A DNA stretch of 64,000 bases, taken from positions 1,625,018 to 1,689,017 of the forward strand of contig PSQN01000006.1 in assembly GCA_002989075.1 (NCBI GenBank), in the 5' to 3' direction. Position numbers and translations under genes: made by a program. Under the pieces are notes generated by a model that saw nothing but the letters and a program-made list of their open reading frames with translations, ran no database searches and had not been told where the DNA came from. Origin of the DNA: Arthonia radiata (Eukaryota; Ascomycota; Arthoniomycetes; Arthoniales; Arthoniaceae). Below, piece after piece: positions 9,976 through 21,959 of the stretch (positions within the stretch are counted from its first letter, which is position 1; each line of letters begins with the position of its first letter).

Positions 9976-11330
9976 TTAGATCCTCTGGAACATATACTCG
10001 AAGCCAGCGAACGTCTCGACAGCCGTAGGCCGAATTTGGTTGGCAGGAAGCACGAAACCGTATTGCCCCGTGTCCCGAACCTCGTACGTGAACGTGTAAG
10101 GAGCTTTGCCAATGTCACCGACGTAGTCAGTCGAAGAGCCTGAAGTGGCGTAGAGCGTGCTGCAAGACGGGCCAGTGGTGTATTGTGTGCCAGAAACGGC
10201 GGCAACGGCTCTGCCGGCACCTGCGGCCAGCGAGTTTTGAGTAGCTGAATTGGCAGCGACGGCGGTGCAGCTGTAGCCGTAGGGCGAGAGGATGTACTGG
10301 CCGTAAGAGTGAATGTCGAGGTACATGCGGATGCCTCTCGCGTCACGTAGCTGATTCACGAATGCTGTCATTCCCTTGTTCTCTGGGGCGTCGTTCTGCG
10401 CTTGCCCGCGATAAGTCTCGTCGCATGGATCCGTTGAGGAACCGCCTGGCACGGTCCACTGGTAAGGCCAGTTGCGGTTGTTGTCGCGTCCGACGCACGT
10501 ATTGCCGGAAACGGGCTGGCGATTCTTGCGCCAGAGACGGTCAGTAGTCTGCGCGTAGCTGAAGCCATCAGGGTTGACGATAGGGAAGATGTAGAAGTCG
10601 AACTTGTCGACGTAGCTCTTGATGGCCGCGTTGGTGTTGTAGCCGGTGACAAGCTGATACATGAGATACTCGGCGGTCATGGAAGCGATCCACTCGCGCG
10701 CGTGAACGTTGCCATGGACAAGCACAGCTGGCTTGGAGCCCTTGCCGCCGCTGCCCCAGATGTGGATGCCACTCAAGGTGCGACCTTGGTACGAGGTACC
10801 CGTACTGAGAACCTCAGAGTTGCTTGGAAGAGCAGTCTGCAGGTCGGTGACGAAACGCTGGTGATCAGCGAAGGGCTGTGCGTGACAATTTGTAAGTTAT
10901 TTCTAATCCTTCAAAGTCCGAGGAGCAGCTTCGACTTACGTGGTAGCTATCGAACCAGCTGTTGCTAGGGGCTGCAATATGGTAAGCAACCAGGAGCAAG
11001 ACGCATAAGGTCTCAATTTCACAGACCGGCGTATGGAGCGAAGTCAGACTCTGCGGCAATGGAGGCACCGAGGTCCTCGTCCACTAAGGTGTGGTCTAGA
11101 GCGAGGGCGTTGAATGTCTCAAGGTTCTCTGGAGCGACAGCGACGTCGACCTGCTCCGTCGAGCTGACTTGTGACACGCCAAGCGGGCTGACCTGCTTCT
11201 CGACAGCCGCAGTGTCGGACGTCGCAACGCGGAAGACCTTGTAGCCACTGTAGTCGACCTTGACCTCACGCGGCACTACAGCCGCTGCTGCCAAGGACAC
11301 GAGGAGGGAGAACCACAGCGATGTCCTCAT
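9976..11330 (-). CDS. Secreted zinc carboxypeptidase, M14A family (procarboxypeptidase A-like)
   Basis: Three exons, 11330-11027, 10971-10940 and 10875-9976, give a 411-aa preproenzyme. Residues 1-17 are a signal peptide. The next ~90 residues are the inhibitory pro-domain (VDYSGYKVFRVAT). After SNSWFDSYH-PFADHQRFV the catalytic domain carries HAREW (zinc His and Glu), NPDGFSYAQTTDRLWRKNR, RDNNRNWPYQW (substrate-binding Asn-Arg), DIHSYGQYILSPYGYS (third zinc His) and TYEVRDTGQYGF (catalytic Glu). All active-site residues are present, so it should be active once the propeptide is removed. It would release C-terminal residues, probably hydrophobic, outside the cell. Intron 2 (GTAAGT...CACAG) is canonical; intron 1 has an unusual GTCTGT donor but restores phase and the tiny 32-nt exon. 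Confidence 0.92.
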
Positions 11331-11405
11331 TGTGGGCTTATGTTGTCTGAGGATGATGAGATGGATCGCTCGCCGCTATAGAATATGCGTCGAGCTGAGC
11401 GGAAC

Positions 11406-11412
11406 ATATATA
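11406..11412 (-). promoter_or_regulatory. TATA box of the M14 carboxypeptidase gene
   Basis: On the minus strand this reads TATATAT, about 76-82 nt upstream of the start codon at 11330. This is a usual distance for a strongly regulated fungal secreted-enzyme gene. Confidence 0.5.
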
Positions 11413-13308
11413 GACGTTGAACTGCGTCGGTTATCGCTCAGGCTCGCTTTCGAACACGGCAGGTGTGATCAACGCGCAGCTATGTCTTGGCTGAACAAGG
11501 CTCGTGACGACTTCCTCTAGTGTAAATGAGGAGACTCGAACTCAAAGCGAGCAGAGCACGTATCTACCAACGCCATTACGCGATTGACAAGACATGATCT
11601 ACCGATGTCCAGAACTTGTTACGCTAGAATGCACGCACCCGGCGGTAGAAGCGTATCTTTCTTCTCGAAGGTCTGCGGACCTTCCTGATGTGGATTCTTC
11701 TAGGAGTATGCGGCTTTGCTATACATGAGCTGCAAGGTGTAAGTTGGCGATCATGGTGTCTGCCGAATGAGAAAGAGGAATCAATGCAGCCAAGCCTTCA
11801 AAGTGCTACCGAAACGTTGCGCTATTCAGAGCCACCCGGCATTGTGTGAGGAGGTTGATCAACATAAGATTGTGCAGAGGTTGTATCAGTAAAACTCTCT
11901 CAGGAAGGTATTGCGGACTTCCACCTTCGGACCCGTCGGCGCTCAGATATCTAACTGAGGTACAATGGAATATGTAGAAGCATGAGTCTTGCGAAATGAA
12001 CGAACGTGGCCTTTAGCAAATGCGGAGTACGCCTGTGCCGAAGAGATAGGCGTTGATCTGGACGTGCATGGTGCTTTGCTTGGCATACGACCCTACCTGT
12101 ATGGTGCCTGCAAAGCTCTAATCTTGTAATACTGTCCATTGATGGCGCGAGCTCCAGCGAAGTGTCTGCTCGCCGGAACGGCCACGATAACGACTCCGAG
12201 GTGGCCGGGTAGCACTGAATCCGCTGTAGCCCAAACATATGTCCGAGGAGATCCGTATGAAAGGGGCAACAACCTCCGCAAGCTGATGGAGCTGAGCTCG
12301 CTTAGTATTCGCTGAAAATGAGAATCTCGCGATAGAATTTGAGAACAGAGCGCGACTGCGCGATTGTGTAGACGCGGGCGAAGCATCTTGTAGTCAAGGA
12401 CGAGGGTACTCTTCAAAGAGTACCTGTAAGGGTCCGGGAGCAGCATACGGGCCCGTTCTCGTGCTGCCGCCTAAGGCGCCTGTGTGGCTTGACATCTTGT
12501 AAATTCAAGTGTGCAGTCGTCCAGGGAGATCGAGGGTTTCGTTAAGGTCAAATAATGAGAAAGGAAGAAATGACGGGCGGCACGACGACGTGTTGTTTAT
12601 CGATGCCACGGACACGCTAACTTGATCGAGCCTTTCGTCACATTCTGCTCGGAGTGGTGATTTCCACACACTCCAATTCCTCGCACACAACTCGATGACA
12701 GTGCCTTCCTCCATCAACGCTTGGTTCTGGCACGCAAAAGTGTCGGCATCAACCTCGAGACTTGCAGGCTAGCGAAAGAGGAGACACTATGATCGTAAGA
12801 CGCCACAGCAACCTCAGTGATACTGAGAAGACGTTGCGGTTTGGCCGAAGGACGCCTTAGGAGTGGAAAGATTGTCCAAGGACTGGCCTGAGAAGCGAAA
12901 AGACGTGACTGGCAACGGGCGAGCCGTATGGGCTTGCTGCGAGCTTGTGGAGGATGAGTTCTGCAGCGTAGCTACGAGGTGAGTTTAAGTGTTTGACGCG
13001 TGCCTTGAGCATCAACACTTGATTTCTTTGGATTATAGGTTGGAGCATATGTTTACGTAGGCACTGCTTCCGTATTCGGAACGCGCATGCGGTCCTGAGA
13101 CATCGATACGCCCTCTGTGACGGTCGCAGCTGCCTGACCGAACACTTATTCTCGACGCGTCACTTCGCGTCTATCTGCACATTCATCGTCTCACTTGTTT
13201 GACCATATCAACTACCGTCTATTATATTGCTCTCGTTAGCACAGCATTCGCTTCACTGAAACTATTTACATCTACACAGCATATTTCCGAAACCCACCAC
13301 GTTCGCTC
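11413..13308. other. Intergenic, no supported gene
   Basis: About 1.9 kb. Minus-strand frames between 12446 and 11800 read as protein-like fragments (for example YVWATADSVLPGHLG and SADGSEGGSPQYLPER) but stops interrupt them and no splice pattern joins them convincingly. They could be a decayed gene or chance. The region just before 13309 is the presumptive promoter of the next plus-strand gene. Confidence 0.4.
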
Positions 13309-14674
13309 ATGGCCTCCACACCCTTCCACTGGCGGGGACGTGGCTACGAAGAAAGCATGAACTCTGGGGATCCTTCATTTGGCGACTTTGCCGCCCCGAA
13401 CACATACGCTGGCCCAACTCTCCCTGTAGCTGGCCAACACTACCCTGCAGAGGAGACGCTACCTACATCATGGAACTGGAAGCGGGGTGTCGAAGAGTAT
13501 CCGCTATGGGAAGAGTCGCCGCCTTCACCTCCCACCGCTGCAGCGTTTAGCGCACCCCCAAGGCCACCTCCATCTGGCTCACTTCCCTTTCAACGGCAGC
13601 CGCCGCCTCGACATCCCGCAAATGGACCAGGCTCGCACATTGGCTCTCCGCAGAGCGAGCACTCTCAGGCGTCGAATAACCAAGGCCACTTCAGTGAGCA
13701 CCGCAGTCAAAGTTCTAGCAATAGTGCCAACGGCCAGACCTCAAGCACCAACTCTGAAACACAGTCATGGTCCTCCTGGCATGCTCAACAGTTCCGAGTA
13801 CAGCCACTTCAAATACGAGCCGCACTAAGCACCATGAACGCCTTTCCCACCCTTCTCTGCCCTCAGTGCCTCCCTCTCATGCACTGGAAAGTCTGGCCAA
13901 TGTGTCATGAGGCCGACCTTTCTGCTTACGAGAATATAAGGGGTGAGAACTTGCCAGTATGTACTACGGTCAGCTCAGTTGTGACTTTACGCTCCTATTA
14001 TTGACAATCCCTAGGGATGGCGCTATCACCTGAATCTCGAAGATCAGCAGAACCCGTGCACCATATCGGATTTAATAAGGAGTACTGCGTTCGCTACAGC
14101 CATTGGGACCTTTAATGACACGTGGTGCTGCTTACTGTTCATCTGGAAACGCTCAAGACTAATCCAAATTCTGTCTGTCGCGCTTGTGAGATGCAGAAGC
14201 GTCTTGCTAAGCGGACGTCCTGGTCTTCACTTCGTGCGCGGGTCGCCTCGAGCTGATGATGCTGTTGAGAGCACGTCATCTTATAGTTCTGAGGAAACGC
14301 TCTAGGGGAGTGACACGGAGGGTCGTTTTTGGATAAGTTCTGGGAACGACGCCGTCGCTGACTACGATGAGCGCGACGCATATACTGTCGCTAGGTCTGA
14401 CGCTGGGACTGATGACGACGCGAGCGACACTGGGACTGATCAAGCCGTAAACGACCTATTCCACAATGCGCGCAAGCTGTCAATCATCACGAGAGGCCGC
14501 TCTGTGAGCGTGGACAGGTGCTCGCTTTACCGGCCTCTACCTGTAAGTTTGGAGTACCACCAACAGATCCTGACAGATAGTAATAATTCCATAGGTCTCT
14601 TCCTACCAGAACCATCAGATCGTAAAATTACGGAGCGGGTGTTGGGAATCATGAACGTTGTCCGAAAGCAGTGA
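13309..14674 (+). CDS. Unrecognised multi-exon protein, Ser/Pro-rich N-terminus
   Basis: Reconstructed exons are 13309-13956, 14015-14185 and 14306-14674. Introns are 13957-14014 (GTATGT...CCTAG, 58 bp) and 14186-14305 (GTGAGA...TCTAG, 120 bp), both phase 0. The second intron removes an in-frame TAG from an otherwise open frame of ~220 codons. Residues 1-180 are low complexity (Pro, Ser, Gln, Asn). Then come CPQCLPLMHWKVWPMC, a WRYHLNLEDQQNP segment, a hydrophobic FNDTWCCLLFIW patch and an Asp/Thr-rich stretch. I recognise no domain. The 3' end is uncertain: a GTAAGT at 14543 and TAG at 14594 could form a further 52-bp intron and end the protein near 14654 instead. Total about 395 aa. Continuous frames across two matching splice pairs argue for a real gene. 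Confidence 0.5.
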
Positions 14675-16466
14675 CACGGGAGCGAAGCCGAAAGAGGTTC
14701 ACACATCACTCGATATTACGACTCATCGCGCTTTGGACGGCAATTGTTCATTCAAATGTCCTCGATAAGAGGCTTCACACGGGGTCATTTCACGGCTGCA
14801 GGAGCTTGTCGCCCGTCTCTTGGGTTTGAGGCGCTCGTTTGGACTAAATAGGCAAAGCTTATGAACAGCCACATCACAGTTGGGCTACTTGATATGTGCA
14901 AGCCAAAATTTCAACTTGGTAATCCATCGTCATGCTAAATGATAAGTGACTTGTCGGGTGCATTCTACCTGAAACGCTTCTCGAATCATGAGTGAAGGGC
15001 CAAAAAAGCGCCAGCGAGAGCACAATCGTTTGTGAGACTATAATACGGGAAAGCATGTGTCGCCAGCAGGAAGGGATGGTTCATGCCCGATGCCGCTCCT
15101 CATGTTGACGCTCCACCTCGAGAGCTGAAGTGCAAGAAGTGGTGTGCCTGTTTGGTCAGTCGCGCTGACGCGCCTCAATCACCTCCCTCGCGCCTCCAGA
15201 ATCTTCCAACCTGCCTCACTTCACTTTCATCCCATCTTCTGCCGAGACGTGCAAGCATCCGCCTAGCGCACGGGCCCTTCCCAAAAGCTATTTAACGAGT
15301 TTTTCCTCCCTCCTTCCTTCCTCTTTTTCTTTTTCTCCTCCCAAAAGGCCTTCGGTGGACGGATGAGCAGAAGGCGCCCACCACAGTCGCTAGTACCAAC
15401 CTTGTCACTACTGAGTGAAAGAAGGCTTTGAGAAGACTGCGGTGCGGTTCACAATGGGTCATGCAATGGGCGATCTACCAGGGGAGTTTTGTCCTGCGGG
15501 TTTCCCTCCTGGCGCGTCTTTCCTTCGGGTTGGCGTGGTGAATGCTGGATCGTAGGAGCAGGGATTAGCAAGATAGAAAAAACAAATGCTCAAAATCAGA
15601 ATTCAAACCATGTGCTGTTGTCTTCTTCTTGCTGCAATGTGATGTGCTTGTTGTCGTTGTGCTCGTTGCTGATTGTGACTGGGAAAGGCAAGTTGTGATC
15701 ACGCGCTGCTCTTGCCTTGAAAGTTATTGGTGGTCTTCGTTGTTGAACATCGCGTTGCTGCTGTCTTGCTACATGTGGAACTACTTACGCTGGATGCCAC
15801 CGTCGCGCGTGACTCTGACGCTGTCGCCGTCGCCGCGGCGAGTCGATTCAGCAGACCATGTCTAGCAAGCACCCAAAACATCGTTTCTTGTACATCTCGC
15901 CTCTCTTAAAGGCCATGCTCGACAAGCAATTCGACTTGTCGCACACTGACACGCTCAATGCTGTCACCACTCCCCACGACGTCTTCCTTCCCATGCCGCT
16001 CCCGCTTTAACATCAACCGCAAGGCTTTCTTGTAATGTTCGTGTTCCTATTTAGTTCACCGTGCTCGTTCAATCAATCAGGCCATGGCAGTGTCGACGAA
16101 GAAGCCATCGGCTTCAGCCAGAGCACTTGGGGGGACGCCCTCATGGCGAGCAGAAATGTCCGAGAAATGATTGCTAGTACTGTGGATTATTTCCACGGGC
16201 TTGCTCGCTCTTCGCCATATCATCACCTGCCATGGTCTGTCGGCATCTGATCATGAAGGCAAGAGCGAAGTGAACTCGTCCAAGTCAGGAACGTAACACA
16301 ATGCCTCCTTCAGGAAATTGGTGACTGGCCCGACGCGGTCTAAGAGTCTCGCGTCGCGCCGCGTTACCAATCATATGTTCACCTCATGACTTTCATATCC
16401 TCATAATTTTCGAGACATTTGCTCTCATTCTAGGTCTCGAAATATTTGAGAGTCTGGGCTCCGATC
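14675..16466. other. Intergenic, upstream of RTC4
   Basis: About 1.8 kb. It contains a pyrimidine tract (listed separately) and two short plus-strand frames, 15858-16010 (50 codons) and 16035-16250 (71 codons), that read plausibly but have no family match or splice link. No firm gene. Confidence 0.45.
15301..15342. repeat. Polypyrimidine tract
   Basis: Forty-two bases of uninterrupted C and T on the plus strand, with tccttccttcct-like quasi-repeats. Such CT tracts are common in fungal promoters. The nearest firm downstream gene, RTC4, is over 1 kb away, so its owner is unclear. Confidence 0.6.
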
Positions 16467-18044
16467 ATGCCTATACAACTCAGACAGCGCGGGGTTGCGA
16501 CGTTGCTCAAGACAGTGGGAGGGAAGGACACACTATCGCAAGAAACTACTCCACCGACGACACAAACACAGCCTGGCGAGCAAGAAGACATCGAACGCTC
16601 ACCTGAAAGCTCTGAGGATGAAGAAATGATCGCTGCGGCCGCTCAGGTTGACGGTGTCCAACAGAAGGAAGCTGCGAAGGGCGCGACTGCTGCACCCCCC
16701 GAAAGTTCCACTGGACGGAGAGGTCCCCTCGACCGAGCAGTGGACGAGATCACCGAAAACATAAAACGAAGATCAAAGCGCGGTCTCTTCCAAGACGAAG
16801 GCGCCTACGCCTCCCAAGCCCACAAGCGCCAGAAGCAAGACGACATCATCACCCTAGACGGAGACGACGACGACCACAAAATGGACAGTTGGACAAGTCA
16901 AACCCAAAAGAGCAAATCATCCCAAAGAACCTACCCCAGCAAGCGCCGAACCCACAATATTCACGAAAACCCCTCCCCAGACCCCTCCCCCGCCAAGCCC
17001 AGCGGCTTCCAGATCCCCAACTCCAAGACGTCCACCAAGAAAGGCTCACAAGGTCAGCGCCCACCCCACCTCCCCACGCCGCCGTCAAGCTTATCCTCCC
17101 AAGACGCCAAAGGCCGCCGCACCTTCCGCAAACTGCCCGTCGCGGAATCCGCGCTCGACGAATCCGCCGGGAATCAGAAATCGAATAAATCGACTTTCCG
17201 CGCCCCGAAGCTGTCGCCGAAACCTGAGAAAGCTTTCAAGCTGCCTAACGGCGCCAGTAATGTCGACGCGATTGATCTGCACTCGTCGCCTCCGGGTTCG
17301 CCGCTATCGTCTAGCTCATCTCGCCTCTCCACGCCCCCGCCTGAGGCCGAACTTGACGATCTCGATCTCATATTCGCTGCGACGCAGCAGAACAGCCAAA
17401 GAGAGCTTGCGCGCTGTCCTGTTTGTCAGGAATACATCGATAAAGAGGCGCTGGAGCTGTTCACGCGCGGGCAGCGAGTGGGGTGGCGCGATAAGCAAGT
17501 GTTCTGTGAGAGCCACCGGCGCAGGGACGCGGAGAAGCTGTGGAAGGAGAAAGGGTATCCGGACATCAACTGGGATACCGCCGTCCTAAGCGAAAGGATG
17601 AAACGATTTAAGCGAGAGATGGAGAGTATAATGGACGGGACGCAGCGCTCTGAATTCCTGGAGAAGGTGCGGCAGAAAGTCGGCAGCGGGCGCATCCGCA
17701 AGGCGTTGAAACATGTCAATGAAGCGCGGAGTGAGATTGTGACGCCGGGGTATTATGGGCCGCGGGGGAGTCAAGTTATGCAGGCGCATTTGTTGAGTGC
17801 GTTTGCGGAGAGGCTGAGGGAGATGGCGGTGAAGGGGGATGAGGTTGTGAGGGCGACGGGGGCGGGGAATTATGTGAGTCGGGTGTTGGTGCCGGAGATG
17901 GCGGTGAGGTTGATTGGGGAGGATATGGGTGTTGACGGGGAGAAGGCGAGAGTGGTGATGGATGAGAGTGCGGAGGTGGGGAAGCTTTGTAATGGTTTTG
18001 ATGCTGGGGATGAGGAGGTCGCTGTGAAGGTTGAGAAGGTGTGA
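16467..18044 (+). CDS. RTC4: RTC4-domain protein (restriction of telomere capping 4-like)
   Basis: A single exon. I choose the ATG at 16467 (MPIQLRQRG, 525 aa); the frame extends 7 codons upstream only to a TTG. Residues ~1-300 are disordered and rich in Ser, Pro, Lys and Glu, with KR-rich motifs that may act in nuclear import. The C-terminal ~210 residues match the RTC4-like domain: ARCPVCQEYIDKEAL, a conserved FCESHRRRDAEKLW block (Cys and His as possible zinc ligands with CPVC), GYPDINWD, and the long helical part ending GNYVSRVLVPEMAVRLI. In yeast RTC4 was found through genetic interaction with telomere capping (cdc13-1); biochemical role is unknown. Likely nuclear. Convergent with the chitin synthase gene. 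Confidence 0.85.
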   Translation: MPIQLRQRGVATLLKTVGGKDTLSQETTPPTTQTQPGEQEDIERSPESSEDEEMIAAAAQVDGVQQKEAAKGATAAPPESSTGRRGPLDRAVDEITENIKRRSKRGLFQDEGAYASQAHKRQKQDDIITLDGDDDDHKMDSWTSQTQKSKSSQRTYPSKRRTHNIHENPSPDPSPAKPSGFQIPNSKTSTKKGSQGQRPPHLPTPPSSLSSQDAKGRRTFRKLPVAESALDESAGNQKSNKSTFRAPKLSPKPEKAFKLPNGASNVDAIDLHSSPPGSPLSSSSSRLSTPPPEAELDDLDLIFAATQQNSQRELARCPVCQEYIDKEALELFTRGQRVGWRDKQVFCESHRRRDAEKLWKEKGYPDINWDTAVLSERMKRFKREMESIMDGTQRSEFLEKVRQKVGSGRIRKALKHVNEARSEIVTPGYYGPRGSQVMQAHLLSAFAERLREMAVKGDEVVRATGAGNYVSRVLVPEMAVRLIGEDMGVDGEKARVVMDESAEVGKLCNGFDAGDEEVAVKVEKV

Positions 18045-18291
18045 AAGTACGGGGTTCTGCATAGTGCGAGTGGAGAAAGAGATGCGTATATATGGGCATA
18101 TTGATACACATTCCAAATACTTTTCATGAAGAAGAATCATGCCAGGTTGACGATGTCTCATTACCATTACATTCATGCTATCCCAACTGAGCGCCTGCAA
18201 ATGCCACTGCCGTTTTTCAAACACACGAAGGTCGATCCAATATCCGTCATACACCACCTTCTCTTACACCTTTCTGCATCGTGTTTTACAC

Positions 18292-21200
18292 TCACGACCA
18301 CGCCTCCAAATTCGCCTGACTCAACCGACTCGGCACACCCAAATCCGCCCTACTTCCTCTCCTCATCTCCGGCCCTCTCAACCGCCTTTCCTGCTCAAAC
18401 TCCGCCCATCGCTTCATCGTAATCTTACTGCTATCGAACTCGCCCTCATACTCTATACCCGCCTTCTTCACCTTCCCAGCGGCGGTCTTCCTAGTGTCGC
18501 CCCAGGAGAAGTCGTCGAATTTCCAGTACGCATACGCGGGCAGCACGCCATTCCAGATCGGTAAGGAGATGAGGTAGATAAGCATCCAGAAGATGTAGGA
18601 GGGCTTGTGGGCCGTGATGACGATGAGAATGCCCGGGAGGCCGAGGATGAGCGCGAGGAGGATGAGGGGAATGGTGGGGACGGGGAGGTTCTGGGCGGCG
18701 GCGATGATGGCGGCGATGACTGTAGGCGTTAGTAGAGGTCTTGAGGGTGGCGATCAGAGACAAAGGGAAGGGACTCACTGAGATAAATGGTGAAGCAGAT
18801 AGCGACCGGCAGAACAAGCGTGCCGACAAGGTCAATAAAGACGACAAATTGCATGCTGAAGCAAAAAGTGCCGCAAAGATCGCGAACGAGCACTAACTCA
18901 AACAGATTGTGGATGGTACTGTTAATCCAGCGGCGACGTTGAGATAGCAGCACCTTGAACTCGTCCGGTACCACTGTTTTGCACACCGCTTGCGGCACGA
19001 AGATCTGCTTGCGCTTTGGGAAGGTGCGCAGCATCAGCGTCGAGAGGAAGCGGTCTTCTCCGAGTAGCAGCAGGTTCTTGTCATGAAGTGTCTCGACGAC
19101 GTTCTCGGAGTAGTGCTCGACAATGTCCGGGTTCGCGAGGATGGGCACCCAGTAATTTTGGCCGCCCTTGGGCGACTTGATGCGATACATGGAGAAGCAG
19201 CCAGGAAGACAGGTCACACCGCCGAAGCAAGACTCGAAGGACTTGGCTTGGTGGTGCGAGATGAAGTACTCGAACACCTGGATCATGGTGACCCAGCTGG
19301 TGCGCTTGTTCGCGATCTTCGTCTCACCGCAGAGACCCATGACTTCGGGATCTTTGACCATGGCTGAGCACATGTGCGTCAAGCTGTCAGGGTACGCTTT
19401 AGTATCGGCGTCGACCATGAGGACCACTTCGTAGTAGTCTGCTGATATGCCGGTGATCTTCCAGATGCCGTTAAACATTTCGTACTCCAGCTCCGTCATA
19501 CGCTCGTCGAACATGACCTTTTGCAGGAAAGACATCAAGATGATCTGACTGTCTCGCTTGCCGCGATTGCCCGGCTTAGCCTTCGTTGATTCGTCGGGCG
19601 TGCCGGTTTTGACGACGCACATCATGGGCACACGTTGTCGGGCGTCTGTGGGCACAGCAGAGTTCTCGCCGTAGTCGTAGAAGCCAGAGTAGATCTTGGC
19701 CATGTTATGACGCTTTGAGCCGCTCGCAACAGCGACGTAAGAGAAGGGCTGGACTTCTTCCGGGAGGATGGTGTGGTCCTTCATCATTCCCAAAACAATC
19801 TCAGGCGTTGTAAACTCCTCACCGTGACCCTTGATTAACCCGTCGCATACTACGAGAATCAGCTTGTGGCTGTTGGGGTAGTCTGTGGTTGCGACAGAGT
19901 CGAGCGTCGTGCGTAAGCCGTCTTCGCCTTCTGAGTAGCAAGTAATGAGACAGATGGCATGTGCGAGTGGAAAGCCGTAAGGCTGCCACTCTGTTGGCGG
20001 CTGTGGAACGACAGCGTCATGTATGAAGCCCGCCGGACCGGGAACATCGACATCCGCCATCGCAGTGGAAAGTCGGTTGTCACTCTTCTCCGACATCAAT
20101 ACGCTCGAACGGCTAGGATAACGTGGGAGCATCTCAGTCGACTGTCCTGGCTCACCTGAAGAGAGTAGACGCGCGCCTGAGCCCTGGCTGGCCATCGTCA
20201 CGGGCTGTCCTCGAGTTTTCGTGAGAGAACTGTCCATCGCGTATGGGCTAGTGAAACGCGACTTTGTAGGCAAGAAGGCACTTGTTCTGCTTGACCGATC
20301 AGTCACGGTGCCAGCGTAGTGGTCATCGATCTTCGGTGGAGGCCGATAGATGTCGTCAGACCAGTCTTCGATCTCCTTATTTCGCCTCTTGCTGGTGTCA
20401 ACACCTTTTGAGGCTGCATACTTCTTGCTAATGAACCACTGGAACAAGACAGCTAGGATGAACTTCGAGGCCACAATAGACATGATGAAAATGAGCGAAA
20501 CGTATAGCACCACCTTTGAGGCGATGCAACCAATCGTCTCTGTATCAATCGATCCAACTTTGATGATTTCGGCAAAGCATTTCGCGATCTGCTTGTCCTC
20601 ATTGCTCGAGTACGGGAGCGTGAGATCAGTGCCTCGCACGGCGGGATTATTCTTGATCTCATCGAAGCGCGAACTATGCTGAACCTGATCAGGGTTGAAC
20701 CAGTTGAGCAGATCGAGGTCGATGACATCCCCGTTCCAGACCGCCAAGTTGCGGGAACTATTCCTCACATCGTCCCACGTGAAGTACACATCACTGGATG
20801 ATTGCAGGTCGTAATAGGCATTACGGGCCTTATTCGATAGATGGCACGCCCAACCAGTGTAGAATGGCTCCGTTGTATTTGGTTGAGAGAAGCCATCTTG
20901 CCTGAAGGCCTGGCAAGGGAAGTACCAACCAAGGTCCCCGTTATCATTCTGAGGTACTGGAGAATTCGGCGCCGCAGTGATCAATCCTTTACAATTTCCG
21001 TTGACATTCTGGAACATGAACGTGGCATCGTAGCCACCAAGCTTCTCAAGAGGCGCATTCAGGTAGAGAACGTTTGCGCCATCTGGAATACCGCGCGCAT
21101 ACGGATGTTGTGAACGTGTGAGATCGAAAGCTTGTCCATGAATGATCAAATATCCGGGTCCAACTTCATTGATACGCAGTCGAGCTTGACTGGTGGCTGG

Positions 21201-21959
21201 GCATACTGCTGTTGTGAATCCGAAGGTCAAAAAGCCTACGAAGAGGCAGATGAGGAGGATAAGACTGATCAATCCCATCTTCTCGCGCCACGCTCTTTGT
21301 TGCGCTTTTTGAGCCTTACCGCCCCATCGTAGAAATATGTCCGGACACCAAAATGTTACCAAATGACAATATGCACCCCAGAGAGTCGGCACTTGTGCTT
21401 GCTGCTGTTCTTTGCGACGCTGTGCCACTGCGACAGCCTCGGCCTGCCTAGTGTCCTCGCGAGTCAACTTCTTTTGCAGTTTTCGACTAGGCTCGCGGTC
21501 AACCTTGGGCGTCACATCTGGTCTCCCTGCTTCGTGACGGCGTTCCTTGCCTCGAGCCCCTTCGCCCTCTGAATCCGACACATCTTCAAGGGCGGGGTCA
21601 TTGCCGGTGGCAGACGGCTGCACGTCCATGTGCTGTGCATGCTTCCTGTAGTAATAATTTGGATCATCTTTATCGTTCCTCCTGCGCTCTGGCTTTACGA
21701 GACTGCGTTTTCGGCTAAGACTAGCGCCTCCTGCTGAGCGCGGGCGATCGAGGGGGTCTGCATCATCTGGGTGGAGGTGAGGCGATGGCAGTGGTCGGAC
21801 TGCGGGACTGCCGGTGGCTTTCTTCTTAGGAGATTGGGAGCCTTGTCGTGGACTGCTGCGATAGTGTCCTTCAACGTCGGATGACCGCCGTCTCCTGTGT
21901 GTACGCCTGTGTTTGTCGGTGGGTGTGTTGGCTGCCGAGGGTCTTGTGGGAGAATCCAT
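18292..21959 (-). CDS. CHS3: Class IV chitin synthase (Chs3/ChsD type)
   Basis: Two exons, 21959-18779 and 18719-18292, joined through a 59-bp intron (GTGAGT, a perfect CTAAC branch site, CTACAG), give ~1202 aa. The N-terminal ~170 residues are basic and Ser-rich. Two membrane helices follow ([19 protein letters not shown] and, later, [20 protein letters not shown]). A lumenal region with a cytochrome-b5-like fold lies between them. The GT2 catalytic domain has [17 protein letters not shown], a VDADTK motif, [11 protein letters not shown] and the QRRRWINST signature that binds the growing chain. C-terminal helices are completed by exon 2 ([17 protein letters not shown]...[10 protein letters not shown]). 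All catalytic motifs are intact. The order matches class IV enzymes, orthologous to yeast Chs3, which make most cell-wall chitin. It is divergent with a probable activator gene at 22865. Confidence 0.95.

Noticed and set aside
11800-12446. Chain of minus-strand fragments that read like protein
   Set aside because: At least three stops interrupt it and no splice sites fit; stretches of this length are expected by chance in DNA of this GC content.
15858-16250. Two short plus-strand frames (50 and 71 codons) that might be exons of a small gene
   Set aside because: No donor-acceptor pair links them in phase and neither has a family match.
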